A stretch of DNA of 64,000 bases from JACKDX01 sp964640175 (GTDB taxonomy: Bacteria; Myxococcota_A; Polyangia; Polyangiales; GCA-016699535), in the NCBI GenBank assembly GCA_964640175.1, contig CAZXFW010000013.1:1-64000 (forward strand), read 5' to 3'. The notes under the pieces were generated by a model. It was not told the origin of the DNA, ran no database searches, and saw only the letters and a program-made list of their open reading frames with translations. Every line of letters starts with the position of its first letter. The first letter of the stretch is position 1. Below, piece by piece: positions 33,466 to 42,577 of the stretch. The position numbers and the translations under genes were made by a program.

Positions 33466-34808
33466 TATCCAGGAATTGCCTCAAGCACCAAAGGTGGAGA
33501 TTTAATAGGGCGGCTGCCTAATTGGACCGCCGCCAATAGCCTCTGACGAAGGGCAGGAGCGATTTCAGGCTGGCTTGAATGCACGGTTAAAAGGGGCTGC
33601 CGTGCCTTGATTCGGTCGCCCAGTTTGACATGAAGCACCATGCCTGCGGCGGGATCAATATGGTCTTTTACTTGCTGCCGGCCAGCTCCCAAAATGACAG
33701 CCGAGCGACCAATTTCAAGCGCATCTATGGCAGTGACAATGCCTGAACGACTTGCCAGGAGCGGCACTTGATAAGGCGCGGAGGGGAGTCGATCGGGCTC
33801 TTCGACTACGCGAGGATCGCCGTGTTGTGCTTTGATCACACGTTGCATGACACGTATCGCGGTGCCGTCGCGTAGGGTGTTATTTAGCAGCTTTCGGCAT
33901 GCAGCTTGCCCGTTGGCAATACCAGCGATGCGCAGCATTTCCGCTCCAAGCACCATGGTGCATTCTCGTAGATCGTCGGGACCCCCGCCATGCAACACCT
34001 CAAAGGCTTCTTTCGTCTCAAGGGCATTCCCGATGGCCAGTCCCATAGGAGTATCCATGTCAGTAAGGAACGCGGAAACGCGTTTTTGAGCCAGGCGGCC
34101 TACGCGCACCAGGGATTGTGCCAGAAGGCGTGCTTCTTTGCGCGTTTTCATGAACGCGCCTCGGCCTGTTTTGACATCCAAGACCAGTCCATCGATGCCA
34201 GACGCCAGCTTTTTGGATAAAATGCTTGCTGTGATCAGCGGGATAGACTCCACGGTTGCTGTGACATCCCGGAGCGCATAAAGGCGTTTGTCTGCGGGTG
34301 CGATGTCTTTGGTTTGGCTGATAAGCGCGCAATTGAAAGCTTTTAGCTGGCGTAGCACCTGTGAAGGGCTTAGCTCAGTTTGAAATCCAGGGATGCTTTG
34401 CAGCTTGTCGACAGTTCCCCCCGTGTGTCCTAAGCCGCGTCCGCTGATCATGGGCACCGCAACACCACAAGCGGCGACCATGGGAGCAAGGCAAATCGAT
34501 ACTTTGTCTCCCACCCCACCTGTTGAATGTTTATCGACGCATGGTGCGGACACAGAACTCAAATCCATAATTTTACCGCTGTCGCGCATGGCCAGTGTCA
34601 GCGAAGTTGTTTCAGCATCGGTCATTCCACGCAAAACGATAGCCATCGCGAGTGCGCTCATCTGATAATCAGGAACGATTCCTTTGGTGTAACTTTCAAT
34701 GATAAATTTGATCTGTGGTTCTGATAGAAATTGTCCATCGCGTTTAATGGCGATGAGTTCTGGCATGGACCAAGTGCCTTGAGGCATATGTTTGTTTGAC
34801 TTGGGCAT
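33465..34808 (-). CDS. deoA: thymidine phosphorylase (pyrimidine-nucleoside phosphorylase family)
   Basis: A 447-residue cytosolic enzyme that splits thymidine or deoxyuridine with phosphate into base and deoxyribose 1-phosphate. Hallmarks are MPELIAIKRDGQFLS, KHSTGGVGDKVSICLAPMV with the phosphate-binding KHSTGG, PMISGRGLGHTGGTVDKL, and DVKTGRGAFM. The PMISGRGLGHTGGT form is closer to DeoA than to Bacillus Pdp, so DeoA is favoured. The ATG at 34808 lies one base after the RNase R stop; a longer frame from 34934 would lie inside that gene. It ends a five-gene minus-strand operon. A palindrome covers its stop. Confidence 0.93.
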   Translation of the reverse strand: MPKSNKHMPQGTWSMPELIAIKRDGQFLSEPQIKFIIESYTKGIVPDYQMSALAMAIVLRGMTDAETTSLTLAMRDSGKIMDLSSVSAPCVDKHSTGGVGDKVSICLAPMVAACGVAVPMISGRGLGHTGGTVDKLQSIPGFQTELSPSQVLRQLKAFNCALISQTKDIAPADKRLYALRDVTATVESIPLITASILSKKLASGIDGLVLDVKTGRGAFMKTRKEARLLAQSLVRVGRLAQKRVSAFLTDMDTPMGLAIGNALETKEAFEVLHGGGPDDLRECTMVLGAEMLRIAGIANGQAACRKLLNNTLRDGTAIRVMQRVIKAQHGDPRVVEEPDRLPSAPYQVPLLASRSGIVTAIDALEIGRSAVILGAGRQQVKDHIDPAAGMVLHVKLGDRIKARQPLLTVHSSQPEIAPALRQRLLAAVQLGSRPIKSPPLVLEAIPG

Positions 34809-34809
34809 A

Positions 34810-36945
34810 TTATCGCCTGGTTCTAGTAGGACGTCGTCGAGAAGAGGACGAGGCTTTGAGAGGCTTTCGCCGTTTCGGGCTCTTTGCTTGAAGTCGTAGC
34901 CGAGTCCGGCTGAGTTGATCTTCAGGGATGGCAAGAATTTGGCGCTGGTGAACGGACACGTCCTCGATGCGAATCACAAGTGTATCGCCTAGTGTATAGC
35001 TCTGACCATTGCGCTTGCCTACCCAACTGAGGCCAGATTCGGCAAACTCGTAATAGTCGTCACCAAGATCTGTCACGGAACAGAAAGCTTCAACAAATGG
35101 GGTTTGGATAGTGCAGTAAAACCCTTTTGGACTGATGCCTGTAATTGTGGATTCAAAGGTTTGACCGACGTGTGCACGCATCAGAATAGCGCGGTACAGA
35201 TCTACAACTTCTCGCTCGACGGATAATGCACGGCGTTCCAATCGACTTGATTGCACTGCATGAAGCTTGAGCGCGTGTCGGACATGTTTGGGATTTAGAG
35301 GCTTGGACTCCAAAAGAGCGTGGACTTCTCGGTGCACTAGGAGGTCGGGGTAACGGCGAATCGGAGAAGTGAAGTGAAGATAGGCTTTGGACGCAAGGCC
35401 ATAGTGGCCGATGTTGTGTACGTCGTATTGTGCTTGTTGCATGGCACGGAGTAGCAACATGTGCAGCACAGGGGCATGTGCAGACTGGGAGATCTGTTTG
35501 ACAAATTGGGCGAGTTCTTTAGGGCGTTCGGCAGATTCGGGATCGAAGTGGAATCCGAATGCGCTGGCGGTGGTGGCAAAGGCTTCTAATTTCTTAAGAT
35601 CTGGCTGGCCATGTACGCGGTAAATGGTGGCAAGGTCTCGACGGAGAAAATCACGAGCGACGACTTCATTGGCAAGTAACATGAACTCTTCAACCATGTT
35701 GTACGCTTGTGCAATGCCAGGATCTTTACGAGACTGGAACGAATCGAGGGGTTCTCCTGTCGCATCCAGGCAAATTTTGGCTTCTGGTATATCCAGGTCT
35801 AAAGAGCCACGCTTCATGCGACGTTCGCGCAGCAGCATAGCAATTGTCATTAGGACACGGAGTTGTGGCAGCATCTGCGTGGCTTGGCGTTGGGGCTGTG
35901 CGTGTTTGCTGAGACCAAGGGCGTGCGCCACTCCATCGTAGGTGAGTTTGGCTCGGGAACGGATAACGCCCCGAACAAAGCGGTGTTCACGGACACTGCC
36001 ATCTGAGGCAAGCGTCACATCGACGCCAAGAACGAGCCTGTCGTGATCAGGGATTAATGAACACAAGTCTGTGCTGAGCTTTGGAGGCAGCATGGGAATT
36101 GCACGATCAGGAAGGTAGATTGAAAAAGCTCGTTTTTGTGCTTCCCGATCCACTGCGCCACCTGCTCTGACGTAGTGTGCAACATCTGCAATGGCAATGA
36201 ATATGCGGTATTCTTTGGATTCTAGTTCCTGTGCCCAAAGCGCGTCGTCATGATCACGTGCATCGGTGGGGTCGATGGTAGCAAAATCCAGCCCTCGAAG
36301 GTCTTCGTAGTTGCGCCACAGCTGACGGCCAAGATGCAATTCTAAATCGTTGGCTTCGTCAAGGACGTTTTCAGGAAAAGATTCTTCGATGCCTTCGATG
36401 AGTTTGATCTTTTCCACTTCAACAGAAGCTACGCCTGCTGGGCCAAGTTTATCGATAATTTCAACTTGAAGCGTATCGTCACTCGTGTGTGGATAGCGAC
36501 GAATGGCGGCCACGACTTCCATGCCAGGTCGAACGCCTGAAGGAATATCTCCGACAATGCGCATGGGGGTTCGCAGTCGGAGGTCGTCGGCTTCAAGCCA
36601 TGTTCTTGCGCCTACACGGCGGAAAACCCCGACGATGTTTTGGAGGCCTCGTTCCAAGACTTTAACAATGTCTCCGTCAAATCCTTTGGCACTTGAAAAG
36701 TAGCGGACGACGACGCGATCCCCGTGCATGCCACCGCCTATTCCTGAGGGAGGAATAAACACATCTTCTTCACCCGTGAGCAATGTGACAAAACCAAAGC
36801 CACGTGGGTGCATGCTCAAATGGCCTTCGCCCATCTGGGTTTTGGGGCGAGAAGCTCTGGGATGACGCGAAGGGGAAGGACGGTGTGGCGAGGGTCGTCG
36901 GCGGGTAGGGGCTTTGGAGGTGTGGTGTCGGGGCATGGTCTTCAA
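34810..36945 (-). CDS. rnr: ribonuclease R
   Basis: A 711-residue RNase R, the processive 3'-to-5' exoribonuclease that degrades structured RNA. A very basic N-terminal tail (Arg/Pro/Ser rich) is followed by a cold-shock domain (MHPRGFGFVTLLTGEEDVFIPP), seen as HPRGFGFVTL. The RNB catalytic domain has the full metal-binding set in TIDPTDARDHDDALW (about residues 225-238). A C-terminal S1 domain (VGQTFESTITGISPKGFYC, seen as FESTITGISPKGFYC) ends in a basic tail (KRRKPLK, RRRPTRTRR). It is encoded between a PQQ-propeller gene (4-base ATGA overlap) and deoA. The basic N-terminus is longer than usual. Confidence 0.96.
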   Translation of the reverse strand: MKTMPRHHTSKAPTRRRPSPHRPSPSRHPRASRPKTQMGEGHLSMHPRGFGFVTLLTGEEDVFIPPSGIGGGMHGDRVVVRYFSSAKGFDGDIVKVLERGLQNIVGVFRRVGARTWLEADDLRLRTPMRIVGDIPSGVRPGMEVVAAIRRYPHTSDDTLQVEIIDKLGPAGVASVEVEKIKLIEGIEESFPENVLDEANDLELHLGRQLWRNYEDLRGLDFATIDPTDARDHDDALWAQELESKEYRIFIAIADVAHYVRAGGAVDREAQKRAFSIYLPDRAIPMLPPKLSTDLCSLIPDHDRLVLGVDVTLASDGSVREHRFVRGVIRSRAKLTYDGVAHALGLSKHAQPQRQATQMLPQLRVLMTIAMLLRERRMKRGSLDLDIPEAKICLDATGEPLDSFQSRKDPGIAQAYNMVEEFMLLANEVVARDFLRRDLATIYRVHGQPDLKKLEAFATTASAFGFHFDPESAERPKELAQFVKQISQSAHAPVLHMLLLRAMQQAQYDVHNIGHYGLASKAYLHFTSPIRRYPDLLVHREVHALLESKPLNPKHVRHALKLHAVQSSRLERRALSVEREVVDLYRAILMRAHVGQTFESTITGISPKGFYCTIQTPFVEAFCSVTDLGDDYYEFAESGLSWVGKRNGQSYTLGDTLVIRIEDVSVHQRQILAIPEDQLSRTRLRLQAKSPKRRKPLKASSSSRRRPTRTRR

Positions 36946-38060
36946 TGGCGTAATGCATACAAGACGCCATCGTTAGCACCGACCAACAACGTTCCGTCTG
37001 GCATGAGTGTGGGTGAGGATAGCACGGCTTGGCCAAGAAATACTTGCCATAATAAAGTGCCTTCGTGGCTCAGTGCGTAAACGAATCCTTCGGATGAGCC
37101 TATGTAGATTCGATTGGTTGGGTCCACCTCTGGATGTATTTCAATGGCGCCTTGAGCTTGAAAGGTCCAAGCAGTTTTCCCTTGTGGCGAGATCGCATAA
37201 AGAAGCCCATCTTCGCATCCGAATATCACGAACTGTGCAGCCAAAGCGGGTTTTCCCCGAATAGCGCACCCAGTGGGCACGCTCCATAAAAGGTTACCCG
37301 TGGCTCCAATGGCAAGAAGCCCGACGCCGTCAGTGCCCACATACAGAGTTCCATCGGTGCGTACCAATATCTCAGCCGCAATGCTGGATTGCGTGTCGTA
37401 TTGCCATGCCAACTGTCCATGGCGGTTTATGGCTAGCACGTTGCCATCCATAGTGCCGACAATCACGAATTGATCAGGGTGTAGAGCAGGCGTTGTTTGC
37501 AAGGGAGCGGCGGTCACGAACCGCCAGCGTATGTTTCCATCGGGGCTTATGGCATAGAGCCCATAGGCCGCAACGTACAACGTGCCATCACTGCCTTTTA
37601 CAGGAGCTGTTTCAATCGGTCCTTCCAGAGAGATTTTCCATTGTGTAGTGCCGGCAGCAGTTAATGCCAAAAGTTGTCCTTGATAGTTGGTGACATAAAG
37701 CAATTCATTTGTCCCTCGGACGACACGCCCATAAACGGGGGAGCCAACGTTAGTTTGCCATGTCACGTGGCCTTGAGGCGTGATCGAGGCGATGGTTCCG
37801 TCTAACGCTGCAGTCACAATGGCGTTGTTGTTCAAAAAAATAGGTTGTGCGAAAATTTTTCCCCTAAAACGATGAAGTGCTGTCGAATGCGGAACGGTCG
37901 AGGTTGCAAGGCGTGGCGGAGGGGTATGTGATTGATTTGATTGTGTTTTTGTGTGGGTGAATGGTTTTTGAGGTGACGGTGATTTAGGGCTCGCACACGC
38001 AAGAGACGACATGAGGATAGCTACGATCCATGTGGCATCTCGCATAGAATATGGCGTCAT
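36942..38060 (-). CDS. PQQ-type beta-propeller lipoprotein
   Basis: A 372-residue protein. The N-terminus WIVAILMSSLACASPKS is a lipoprotein-like signal, followed by a Ser/Pro/Thr-rich linker. The rest has seven or eight repeats of about 40 residues of the form G(T/N)LY(V/A)xxDGxLxAIxxxGxxxW (for example DGTLYVGTDGVGLLAI, DGTLLVGANDGVLYAL). This is the PQQ-like or BamB-type propeller, here without a visible enzyme core. It could serve as a periplasmic scaffold, like BamB in outer-membrane protein assembly, or another binding protein. It is translationally coupled to the lipoprotein upstream (ATGA, 38057-38060) and to rnr downstream. Confidence 0.88.
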   Translation of the reverse strand: MTPYSMRDATWIVAILMSSLACASPKSPSPQKPFTHTKTQSNQSHTPPPRLATSTVPHSTALHRFRGKIFAQPIFLNNNAIVTAALDGTIASITPQGHVTWQTNVGSPVYGRVVRGTNELLYVTNYQGQLLALTAAGTTQWKISLEGPIETAPVKGSDGTLYVAAYGLYAISPDGNIRWRFVTAAPLQTTPALHPDQFVIVGTMDGNVLAINRHGQLAWQYDTQSSIAAEILVRTDGTLYVGTDGVGLLAIGATGNLLWSVPTGCAIRGKPALAAQFVIFGCEDGLLYAISPQGKTAWTFQAQGAIEIHPEVDPTNRIYIGSSEGFVYALSHEGTLLWQVFLGQAVLSSPTLMPDGTLLVGANDGVLYALRH

Positions 38061-39715
38061 GGTGATGGTCCAACACGCTCAAGTACGACAAGATGGTGTT
38101 GTACGATCATAGCCACCCGGTTTCCAGAAGAGGATAGAACAGCATATTCAGGGACTAGGTCTTGGTCTGCCCAGTGCTTGGGTCTCATTAGGAACGCCTT
38201 GGGATCATTTTTTTTAGCTAGGCGCACAAACACTCCCCCCGGCACACCGTGAACATATCCTGATATGGAGGGTGGCTCGGCAGGAACTCCATGTGCCATG
38301 GCAGCAGACGATGTTGTTTTAACAACAGTGGGAGGACTCGTGAGTGTTCCTTGGGAGTCAATAGGTACAATCCGTGTTTCATCGGCCCGCACGACAAGCA
38401 CGCCTTGTTCAGTCCACTTCAGCACCTGCCAGCCACCAGTGTCTTTTTGGATTTTGCTGTTAAGCTGGCAATTGTTAGTTCCTTCAGTTTCGGTAAAGGT
38501 CACACTGCGGGTGGGTTTGGGAATGAGCAATCCATCTGTGATCGAGGCGCGAGGCATGAGTCCCAAAGCGTATCCATTGCACTCGCGGTGGATGTCTACC
38601 ACTGCCATCTGGCCCTTCGGATCAAGGATGTAGTTGCTGGTTGGGGTGACTGCGGTCGGTTCGAATGCAGTGGCTCCAACACTAAACCGAAGTGGTGTTT
38701 TGGTATGGATGAGTATGGTCTGTTCATCTAAGAACTCCAACAGGCTTGCAGTGGTGCGCGCCGGTATGCTTTCAAGGAGTTCAGGGCCTTGGTGCACTTT
38801 GAACTCTGTAGAGCTCCCGAGTGTGTTCCATCCGGCTTTCAACAGCGTTCGTGCATCAGGTGTGAGCTCATAGCCAGGGCTACTGAGTTTTTGATAAAGT
38901 GCCACTGCCGATTCAAGCGCCGAAGTTTCGGAGTATTGTTGAAAGCGCAACGCGCCAGCCATGCCGGCAGCTTTGGATGCACCGCATGCCAGGCCTTGGC
39001 TACTGTCTTGAATGGATAGTTTGGGCCCCGCCACTTCGCGGCAGAGCACGCTATGTGCACGCAGCACAGCGTCAAGTTGCTTGATGGATAGCTCGGGCTG
39101 GCTTTTCATTCCTTGCCGCGCAGTCTCCACCCATCGTTGCATGCTCTGTTCAGGTTCGGTTGCAATTTGCGTTAGACTACTTCCGTGTACGTGCCACGGG
39201 ATAGAGAGCCCGGCCTGGGCATTGACTTCGGGTGTGCTGTACGGTGAAACAATTAACTCGAATGTGTGATCGCGGTCATTAAAGCGTGCACCAAGTTCGA
39301 TATATTCATTGGGCTCATGTTGGACGATTCGAAACCGTTGCCATATGTTGAATCCTTGCTGAGATTCGACGACCCAAAGTGTTTGCCATAGTTTGTTCGC
39401 GGGGCATTGAGCAATAGCCAGTAAGGAAGAATATGTGGGTGTCAGTATATTTGTCTGTTGTTTGATGAGTTTGCATTCGCTTGGCAATGTGCCTAGGGAA
39501 GACTGTTGAGCTCCTTGTACAATTTGGATTTCGCCCAGTTCAGAAGTCTTAAGATTAGGTGTGTTGGAAGGCGGGACAGCTCCCCCTGGTGCGTTTGAAG
39601 ATGGCTTGGTATCCGCTGGGGGAGGTTGGTAAGGAACCGTCTTATCGCCGCATGCCCATACCATGCTAAGAAAAGCGTAGGGAGCCATCCAACGCAGTAA
39701 GGCTGAGAGTGTCAT
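38057..39715 (-). CDS. uncharacterised lipoprotein-like protein
   Basis: A 552-residue exported protein whose hydrophobic N-terminus ends in MVWACGDKTV, a likely lipoprotein signal, followed by a Pro/Ser/Asn linker. I do not recognise a domain. The middle (residues 60-230) has mixed beta strands (LWVVESQQGFNIWQRFRIV), and residues 250-330 are helical with a PDARTLLKAGWNTLG segment. The last 200 residues are beta-rich with repeated Asp/Gly turns and could be a partial propeller. It starts one base after the rhomboid-like stop and overlaps the PQQ-propeller gene by four bases. Confidence 0.75.
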   Translation of the reverse strand: MTLSALLRWMAPYAFLSMVWACGDKTVPYQPPPADTKPSSNAPGGAVPPSNTPNLKTSELGEIQIVQGAQQSSLGTLPSECKLIKQQTNILTPTYSSLLAIAQCPANKLWQTLWVVESQQGFNIWQRFRIVQHEPNEYIELGARFNDRDHTFELIVSPYSTPEVNAQAGLSIPWHVHGSSLTQIATEPEQSMQRWVETARQGMKSQPELSIKQLDAVLRAHSVLCREVAGPKLSIQDSSQGLACGASKAAGMAGALRFQQYSETSALESAVALYQKLSSPGYELTPDARTLLKAGWNTLGSSTEFKVHQGPELLESIPARTTASLLEFLDEQTILIHTKTPLRFSVGATAFEPTAVTPTSNYILDPKGQMAVVDIHRECNGYALGLMPRASITDGLLIPKPTRSVTFTETEGTNNCQLNSKIQKDTGGWQVLKWTEQGVLVVRADETRIVPIDSQGTLTSPPTVVKTTSSAAMAHGVPAEPPSISGYVHGVPGGVFVRLAKKNDPKAFLMRPKHWADQDLVPEYAVLSSSGNRVAMIVQHHLVVLERVGPSP

Positions 39716-39716
39716 G

Positions 39717-40427
39717 CTAGTTCATCCAGTGGGTTGGGTTGCTGCGTCCTCCGCGCAACACGTGCAAAGACGCTTCCGCTCCGCGTAGTGAGCGCTTTTT
39801 TCGTGTCGGTGGGCGTTGTATCCAGCGGATGAATCCGATACCTCCGCCGATGGCTCCCAAATGTGCAGCCAAAGCAGTCACGTCGCGGCTGATGAGAAAG
39901 AATAGCACACTAATGCCGATGCTCAGCCCAATGACGTGTGTGGGTTTCATTGGGAACGCCCCAAACAAAAGAATCTGGCTGTGACGGTAGGTGATGGCAA
40001 ATGCGGCGAGTGCAGCAAGTGCAATCGGGTCTGAGCCTGCAAGATAGGAACTCACAACCATCTGACTGTTCTGGGTTAAATATCCGATAACCAATGCGGG
40101 GATGGAGGCTGCCAAAACCGCCACTGCGCAGAGCTGAAACATGCGTTTGGAGCCGTGCTGTTGTTCAAAAGGGGATAGGAACCACCACAGCATCAACAAA
40201 CTTAACAAAAGTTTGAAGAGTGCGTCGGGAAACTCAACAAGGGGATAGGTGACCATTTGCCACAGAGTATGTGTACCCACTTGTGCAGGATGGAGAGCCA
40301 ATGTTTGGAATATTGGGATCTTCATCCAGATTTGAAGAACAACTTCTAACACAAAGGCACTTAACAAAGTGACGATGATTTTCTTGGTCGAGGGAGCCAG
40401 TGTCGGAAAGGCAAAGTGAGTCGTCAT
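39717..40427 (-). CDS. rhomboid-family intramembrane protein
   Basis: A 236-residue polytopic membrane protein with six hydrophobic helices in the rhomboid order. The L1/TM2 region MLWWFLSPFEQQHGSKRMF matches the family WxFGxxLExxxGSxRF. The expected nucleophile lies in SYLAGSDPIAL (Ser132), and the partner His is in TALAAHLGAIGGG (His189). The usual GxSG around the Ser reads AGSD here, so activity is uncertain. The C-terminal tail is basic (RRPPTRKKRSLRG type). Rhomboids cleave within membranes; some process C-terminal sorting signals, but I cannot connect this one to the MYXO-CTERM protein. It is first in a five-gene operon. Confidence 0.8.
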   Translation of the reverse strand: MTTHFAFPTLAPSTKKIIVTLLSAFVLEVVLQIWMKIPIFQTLALHPAQVGTHTLWQMVTYPLVEFPDALFKLLLSLLMLWWFLSPFEQQHGSKRMFQLCAVAVLAASIPALVIGYLTQNSQMVVSSYLAGSDPIALAALAAFAITYRHSQILLFGAFPMKPTHVIGLSIGISVLFFLISRDVTALAAHLGAIGGGIGFIRWIQRPPTRKKRSLRGAEASLHVLRGGRSNPTHWMN

Positions 40428-40586
40428 GAAGATGCTCTGTACCTAGAGGGCCTAGCTCGTGCAACCCCTGTATCTCGTGGGTTCCTTTAAAGGAGTAGGT
40501 GCTCCCGGAAGGCGTTGACAGCGGTAAAAGCAGACTTAAGTTGATTTTGCGTAATAACGCACATCGTAACCTATAAGGAGGTGGTT

Positions 40587-41003
40587 ATGCTCGCACGTTG
40601 GGATTTGTTTTCGGAACTGCCGAAATTAAACGAAGAAATGAACCGATGGTTGGGCCAAAGTGGCCGTGGTACCGGGTTTTTCCCACCGGTGGATATCTAT
40701 GAAGACCAGGAAGCTGTTTATCTTAAGGCAGAACTTCCTGGGGTTAAACCTGAAGACATCAAAGTAGATGTTGAAAACCACATATTAACCCTGAAAGGGG
40801 AGCGCAAGCTGGAGCGTGAGGATAAAAAAGAGGGATATCATCGTGTGGAACGAGCCTACGGGGGCTTTACCCGTTCCTTTGCTCTGCCGAATTCGGTCAA
40901 CACGGATAACACAGAGGCTTCCTTAAAGGATGGCTTGTTAACACTCAAGCTACCTAAAAAACCAGAGATCCGACCCAAACAGATTTCGGTTAAAACAGGC
41001 TAA
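40587..41003 (+). CDS. small heat-shock protein (Hsp20/alpha-crystallin family)
   Basis: The ATG at 40587 follows an AAGGAGGTG ribosome binding site; the GTG six bases earlier lies inside that site. The 138-residue product opens with a short N-terminal arm (LARWDLFSELPKLNEEMN). An alpha-crystallin domain follows: PPVDIYEDQEAVYLKAELPG, seen as VDIYEDQEAVYLKAELPG, then YGGFTRSFALPNSV and DGLLTLKLPK. A C-terminal extension with a PKQISVK element follows. These are ATP-independent chaperones that hold unfolded proteins. No CIRCE operator is visible upstream; TGCGT-AATA-ACGCA near 40547 is a possible dyad. Confidence 0.95.
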   Translation: MLARWDLFSELPKLNEEMNRWLGQSGRGTGFFPPVDIYEDQEAVYLKAELPGVKPEDIKVDVENHILTLKGERKLEREDKKEGYHRVERAYGGFTRSFALPNSVNTDNTEASLKDGLLTLKLPKKPEIRPKQISVKTG

Positions 41004-41034
41004 TCGCTAGATCTGAAGGTGTGATTCGTAAGGT

Positions 41035-41063
41035 GCATCCTGCCGAGCGCCTCGGTGGGATGC
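41035..41063 (+). terminator. hairpin after the Hsp20 gene (terminator or attenuator)
   Basis: GCATCCTGCCGAG (41035-41047) pairs with CTCGGTGGGATGC (41051-41063) in a 13-base-pair stem with two G-U pairs and a 3-base loop. It lies 32 bases after the Hsp20 stop. No T-run follows, so it could be a Rho-assisted terminator, an mRNA-stability element or an attenuator before the oxidoreductase gene. Confidence 0.5.
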
Positions 41064-41125
41064 CCTCATTAATTAAGATAAATACAATTGCCATTTATCA
41101 CCGCTACGCTAAGGTTCGCGGCTCA

Positions 41126-42475
41126 ATGCAAGCGCTATGGATAAAAGGGCAAGAACCGAAGCATGTCGTTGCAATCATCGGTGGAGCGGTTTCAGGATCC
41201 GAAGCTGCACGCACGCTGGCTGAAAAAGGCATCTTTTGTATTGTCATCGAACAAAATGGTCGTCCCTATGGGAAGATTGAAGATGGATTACCGCGGTGGC
41301 ATGTCAAGTTGCGCAACGCAGAATATGCCAAGATCAATGACAATTTAAGCCATCCCAACATCGTGTTTGTACCGAAGACACGACTCGGGGACGATTTAAG
41401 TCTTGAGGACTTACTCAAGAACTGGAGTGTGGATGCGGTCATCTTGGCCAATGGCGCCTGGCGTGATCGCCCTCTTGAGATCGAAGGCATTGACCGTTAC
41501 ATCGACCGAGGGTTAATTTATCAAAACCCGTTTGTCTATTGGTTCAATCACTATGTTGAGCCTGGCTACACCGGCCCACGATACGAAGTGCGCGACGATG
41601 CCGTGGTGATTGGTGGGGGGTTAGCTTCCATCGATGTAGTTAAGATCATCAACTTTGAATTGTTTGGCCGTGCACTTCGTGAACATGGTCATGAGGTAGA
41701 TGCCGAGGAATTTGAACACGCAGGCATACCTGAGGTGCTTCAGGCCCATGGACTCAGCCAAGAGTCGCTTGGCATTAAAGGCTGCACCTTATATTACCGC
41801 CGGCGTAAGAGCGATATGCCCCTTGCAAGTGCTCCTGATAATGCCACCGAAGATCAACTTAAGAAAACGGGCGTTGCTCGAGAACGCATCATGAACAAAG
41901 TCATGGAAAAGTATCTTGTGCGTTTTGAAGAATGCCAAATGCCTGTAAGGGCTGTTGTCGAAGACGAACGTCTCGTCGGATTAGGTTTCGTTCGCACGAA
42001 AATTGAACATGGAAAAGTGATTGCTCTGCCTGGCTCCGAGCATGAAGTGCGTGCATCGATGATTGTAAGTTCTGTCGGAAGCATTCCCGAGCCGCTGAAA
42101 GAGGTTTCGTTGCGAGGAGAGTTTTTGCCTTGGCAAAGTTGGGAGACAGGTCAGTTGGAAGGCATGGATAGTGTTTTTGGATTGGGCAATGTACTCACGG
42201 GCAAAGGCAACATCAAAGCATCACGACTCAATGCCAAGAAAATCAGCCAAGGCGTCATGGCACGTTTTCTGGGGGCCAATGATTCCGTCTCCGTAACTCA
42301 TGCGGTTGAACTTGCACACGAGCCATTACAAGCACAAGCCGAACAGGTTGCAGGAGCAGTACAGGCCAAACGCCCACGCACTTCTGAAGAGCTTGAGCAT
42401 ATCGTCAGTGGGGTCAATCACCGTTGGCGCGCCGTGGGCTATCCGGGCAGCTATCACGATTGGCTGAAGTCTTAG
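41126..42475 (+). CDS. FAD/NAD(P)-binding oxidoreductase
   Basis: With the ATG at 41126, 449 residues. An N-terminal dinucleotide-binding motif (VVAIIGGAVSGSEAARTLAEKG) has GxxxSG spacing where GxGxxG is usual. A second is DDAVVIGGGLASIDVVKI, typical of ferredoxin-NADP reductase-like and glutamate-synthase-small-subunit-like proteins. Conserved-type phrases are YGKIEDGLPRWHVKLRN, DAVILANGAW, the KSDMPLA segment and SVFGLGNVLTGKGNI near the end. Members transfer electrons between NAD(P)H and a redox partner. The partner is unknown. No strong ribosome binding site is seen; a longer frame from 41021 starts inside the hairpin region. Confidence 0.85.
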   Translation: MQALWIKGQEPKHVVAIIGGAVSGSEAARTLAEKGIFCIVIEQNGRPYGKIEDGLPRWHVKLRNAEYAKINDNLSHPNIVFVPKTRLGDDLSLEDLLKNWSVDAVILANGAWRDRPLEIEGIDRYIDRGLIYQNPFVYWFNHYVEPGYTGPRYEVRDDAVVIGGGLASIDVVKIINFELFGRALREHGHEVDAEEFEHAGIPEVLQAHGLSQESLGIKGCTLYYRRRKSDMPLASAPDNATEDQLKKTGVARERIMNKVMEKYLVRFEECQMPVRAVVEDERLVGLGFVRTKIEHGKVIALPGSEHEVRASMIVSSVGSIPEPLKEVSLRGEFLPWQSWETGQLEGMDSVFGLGNVLTGKGNIKASRLNAKKISQGVMARFLGANDSVSVTHAVELAHEPLQAQAEQVAGAVQAKRPRTSEELEHIVSGVNHRWRAVGYPGSYHDWLKS

Positions 42476-42577
42476 TTCTCTACGGCTGATCCTGGTGATG
42501 GTCCTGTCTGGGAATAATTCGTGCGGTGATACCGCTAGGCTTGTGCTAGCGTTCGAGATCGCTTACGGAGATCCCTC

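Noticed and set aside
40428..40586. CIRCE operator upstream of Hsp20
   Set aside because: The TTAGCACTC-N9-GAGTGCTAA pattern is absent; only a short TGCGT/ACGCA dyad is seen.
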